A stretch of 64,000 nucleotides of DNA from Pseudomonas sp. PA27(2017). Lineage in GTDB: Bacteria; Pseudomonadota; Gammaproteobacteria; Pseudomonadales; Pseudomonadaceae. The stretch is from positions 588,119 to 652,118 of the forward strand of contig NZ_MSXW01000061.1 of the NCBI RefSeq assembly GCF_001945445.1, read 5' to 3'. Position numbers and translations under genes: made by a program. Shown in pieces: positions 60,655 to 64,000 of the stretch. Position 1 is the stretch's first letter; each line of letters opens with the position of its first letter. The notes below the pieces were generated by a model. The model was not told the origin of the DNA, did no database searches, and saw only the letters and a program-made list of their open reading frames with translations.

Positions 60655-60724
60655 GTAGCCCGGGTCGAGCGTAGCGACACCCGGGGGCATTTCCTGGGTT
60701 TCGCATTGCTCAACCGCAGGCTAC
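60655..60724. repeat. GTAGC-type dispersed repeat, copy 2 (inverted)
   Basis: gtagcccgggtcgagcgtag at the left and ctcaaccgcaggctac at the right, with cccggg/cctggg internal pairing. Its reverse complement starts gtagcctgcggttgagc, identical over 17 bases to copy 1 at 59296. The stretch 60450-60654 before it shows no gene. Confidence 0.8.
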
Positions 60725-60770
60725 GTTCACAGCGGCGGTGGTGCAGTGGAAGACGCGCGTTATCACCCAC

Positions 60771-60803
60771 AAAAAACGCCGCGCCCTGGTAGGGACGCGG
60801 CGT
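60771..60803 (-). terminator. Terminator of the ntrBC transcript
   Basis: ACGCCGCG (60776-60783) with CGCGGCGT (60796-60803), an inner CCCT/AGGG extension, and a T-run on the minus strand, 21 bp after the ntrC stop. Confidence 0.92.
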
Positions 60804-60823
60804 CTGGGTGTCGCAGTGACGGC

Positions 60824-62256
<1,433 letters not shown>

Positions 62257-62260
<4 letters not shown>

Positions 62261-63342
62261 GTCGGAGTTGCTCCTTGTTCCAGCGGCAGAAAGATCGAGA
62301 ACACGGTTTGCCCGGGATGGCTCTCGCACTCGATCAGGCCTTGATGCTGACTAATGATGTTCTGGGTAATCGCCAGGCCGAGGCCGGTGCCGTCGGCACG
62401 CCCGCTGACCATGGGATAGAAGATGGTTTCCTGCAGTTCCGGCGGGATGCCCGGGCCGTTGTCGATGATCTCGATCTTGGTCACCAGACGATGGCGGATG
62501 TAGCCGATGGTGAACTGACGCAGCGTGCGCGTGCGCAGGGTGATGCGCCCTGGGCGCAACTCGGGTTTGGAGGCCAGCGCCTGCATGGCGTTGCGCACGA
62601 TGTTGAGTACCGCCTGGATCATCTGTTCGCGGTCGACGATCAGGTCGGGAATGCTCGGGTCGTAGTCGCGCACCAGTACCACGCTGCCCTGGCTTTCCGC
62701 TTCCACCAGGCTGGCGACGCGCTCGAGCACTTCGTGCACGTTGGTGATCGCCAGGGACGGCAGTTTGTTGGAGCCGAGCATGCGGTCGACCAGATTTCGC
62801 AGACGGTCGGACTCCTCGATGATCACGTTGGTGTAATCCTTCAGGCTCTCTTCCGGCAGTTCGCGGGCCAGCAGCTGGGCCGCGCCACGAATGCCGCCCA
62901 GTGGATTCTTGATCTCGTGGGCCAGGCCGCGTACCAGCAGTTTGGTGGTTTCCTGCTTGGACAGCTGGGCCTCTTCCTTGGTGATGCGTAGCAGCCGGTC
63001 ACGCGGGTGCACCTCGAGCAGCAGCATGGTTTCGCCGCGGCTGAGTATCGGCGTCACCGCGTAGTCGACGGTCAGGCTCTGGCCGGTCTGCGTGGTCAGC
63101 ACCGCTTCGCGCTTGTTGAACGGATGGGCCTCGGCCACCGCCTGGCGCAGGGCGCCGAGGGCCTCGCGGGTTTCGGTGAACAGTTCGCTGATGAACTGGC
63201 CATGACTACGTTGGCCGCTCACGGCCAGAAGCATTTCCGCGGCAGGGTTCATGTAGTCCAGGCGCAGATCGGCGTTGAGCAGCAGGGTCGCCGTGGTCAG
63301 GTTGTCGAGCAGCAGGCGGTGCAGGGCGTCGTTGATGATCAT
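62257..63342 (-). CDS. ntrB: Nitrogen sensor kinase NtrB (NR(II))
   Basis: 361 residues from the ATG at 63342 (M-I-I-N-D-A-L-H-R-L-L-L-D-N-L-T-T-A); the longer frame is not coding. PAS at ~10-110, HisKA with His142 in G-L-A-H-E-I-K-N-P-L-G-G, HATPase_c (N-I-V-R-N-A-M-Q-A, D-N-G-P-G-I, G-T-G-L-G-L-A). Cytosolic kinase/phosphatase controlled by PII. Coupled to ntrC by an ATGA overlap. Confidence 0.97.
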
Positions 63343-64000
63343 CGCTCTGCGCCCGCCAGCATGCAGCTTGCCTGGAGCGCGGCAGGGCCGTTGTCTGGCA
63401 ACGTGGCGCAGCATGGCAAGTCTCGTTGCGGGTGTGGGCCAGCCAAAATTCGTTCCTCGTGCGGTATGGGCAGAAGGGCCGGCGAGGGAGCAGATGTTCC
63501 GGATCGCGGCGATGCTGGAGAAAATGCAAGAAGCAAACCAAAGCCCTGCAAAGAAGCGCATGCGGCGATAAAACCGCGCAATTGGCTTCTTTTCGGCGCA
63601 GTGGCGCTGATGCGCGTGTGCCAATTTGGGACGAGTATAGAAATCGGTGCGCCAGCGCGCACCTTAATGGTGCGAATGAGTGAGCTGGGTTAGCCCAGGA
63701 CGGGCCGTCTGGGCGTTGCTTGCATCTTTCAGGCGCCATCAAAGAGGCGGCTACAAGGCAGGAGCGGTCACTCAAACCAACCTGTGGGAGCCCCGACCTC
63801 GGGGCGAAACGATTGCAGCCTGACAGCCTATCGGCGGTGCCTGACTAATTCACCGCGAGGTCGCGGCTTGTATGTTCTAGGCTAGGAACCTGTCGGGGGT
63901 GGAGGGACATGCGCGGCTTCTGCAAGCGACAAGCCAGACAGTGGGAGAATTCCCCCACCCCATACTCACCGCAAACGCCGATAAGGAATCCTTCGGTCGG
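63343..64000. other. Upstream region of ntrBC, no gene recognised
   Basis: 658 bp to the window edge. I looked for a sigma-54 promoter for ntrB and found no TGGCAC-N5-TTGC match. A GC hairpin ggtgcgcgctggcgcacc lies near 63640-63665 (in reverse sense). The REP pair listed separately occupies 63783-63872. Open frames here show no family features. Confidence 0.45.
63783..63872. repeat. REP element pair
   Basis: tgtgggagccccgacctcgg at the left and ccgcgaggtcgcggcttgta at the right form an inverted REP pair of the same family as those at 18621 and 53092, with internal cgattgcagcctgacagcc as in the 18.6-kb copy. Confidence 0.75.

Overview
The window is high-GC DNA from a Pseudomonas chromosome. 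The evidence is the codon usage, the REP elements with their typical 'tgtRggagc...gctcctaca' ends, DUF1654 and DUF934 genes, and a gene order from about 29 to 63 kb that matches (from memory, not searched) the P. aeruginosa PAO1 block running from the basic amino acid ABC transporter through mutY, hisBHAF, gpmI and secB to ntrCB. The first 29 kb is more accessory in character. No prophage, plasmid, integron, CRISPR or rRNA gene is visible. Two tRNA genes are present (Thr-TGT and Phe-GAA).

Layout: 0-4.6 kb holds a truncated PilJ-type sensor-domain gene, an AraC regulator, a small exported protein, two overlapping membrane-protein paralogs and a DUF1176 protein. 4.6-10.7 kb holds a MocR-type regulator divergent from a siroheme nitrite/sulfite reductase, DUF934 and an orphan cytochrome bo3 subunit I (cyoB without cyoACDE). 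10.9-19.7 kb holds a TonB siderophore receptor, an alpha/beta hydrolase divergent from a LysR regulator, an orphan periplasmic binding protein and a hybrid histidine kinase. 19.8-23.6 kb is a three-gene membrane-bound gluconate dehydrogenase-type operon. 24-28.4 kb holds a soluble PAS-PAS chemoreceptor, a LexA-box-preceded DUF1654 gene, a PAS histidine kinase, and an Lrp/LysE exporter pair.

28.7-33.4 kb holds tRNA-Thr, a SAM methyltransferase and a polar amino acid ABC transporter. 33.6-40.9 kb is a signalling island: a CHASE3-GAF hybrid kinase with three receiver domains, CheR, a CheB methylesterase domain, a second kinase with an N-terminal receiver, and two single-domain response regulators. 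41-45.7 kb holds tRNA-Phe, yggX-mutY-asmA and a decayed FAD-oxidoreductase remnant. 46-51.2 kb holds an OFA-family transporter and hisB-hisH-DUF2164-hisA-hisF. 51.3-53.1 kb holds tandem orphan binding proteins. 53.5-63.3 kb holds ctpA-envC-gpmI, rhodanese-grxC-secB, trmL divergent from a membrane-anchored protein, and ntrB-ntrC.

The most unusual signals lie between genes. A long hairpin repeat occurs in two good copies (4.7 and 47.8 kb) whose arms differ by paired, compensatory substitutions, with a third decayed copy at 18.6-18.8 kb. Four 43-bp tandem units at 60.3 kb have stem sequences that alternate in a paired way. A 115-bp-period REP array lies at 53.1-53.5 kb. Inverted copies of another repeat flank trmL and its neighbour. 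All functional calls rest on reading motifs and on family knowledge; no database search was run.
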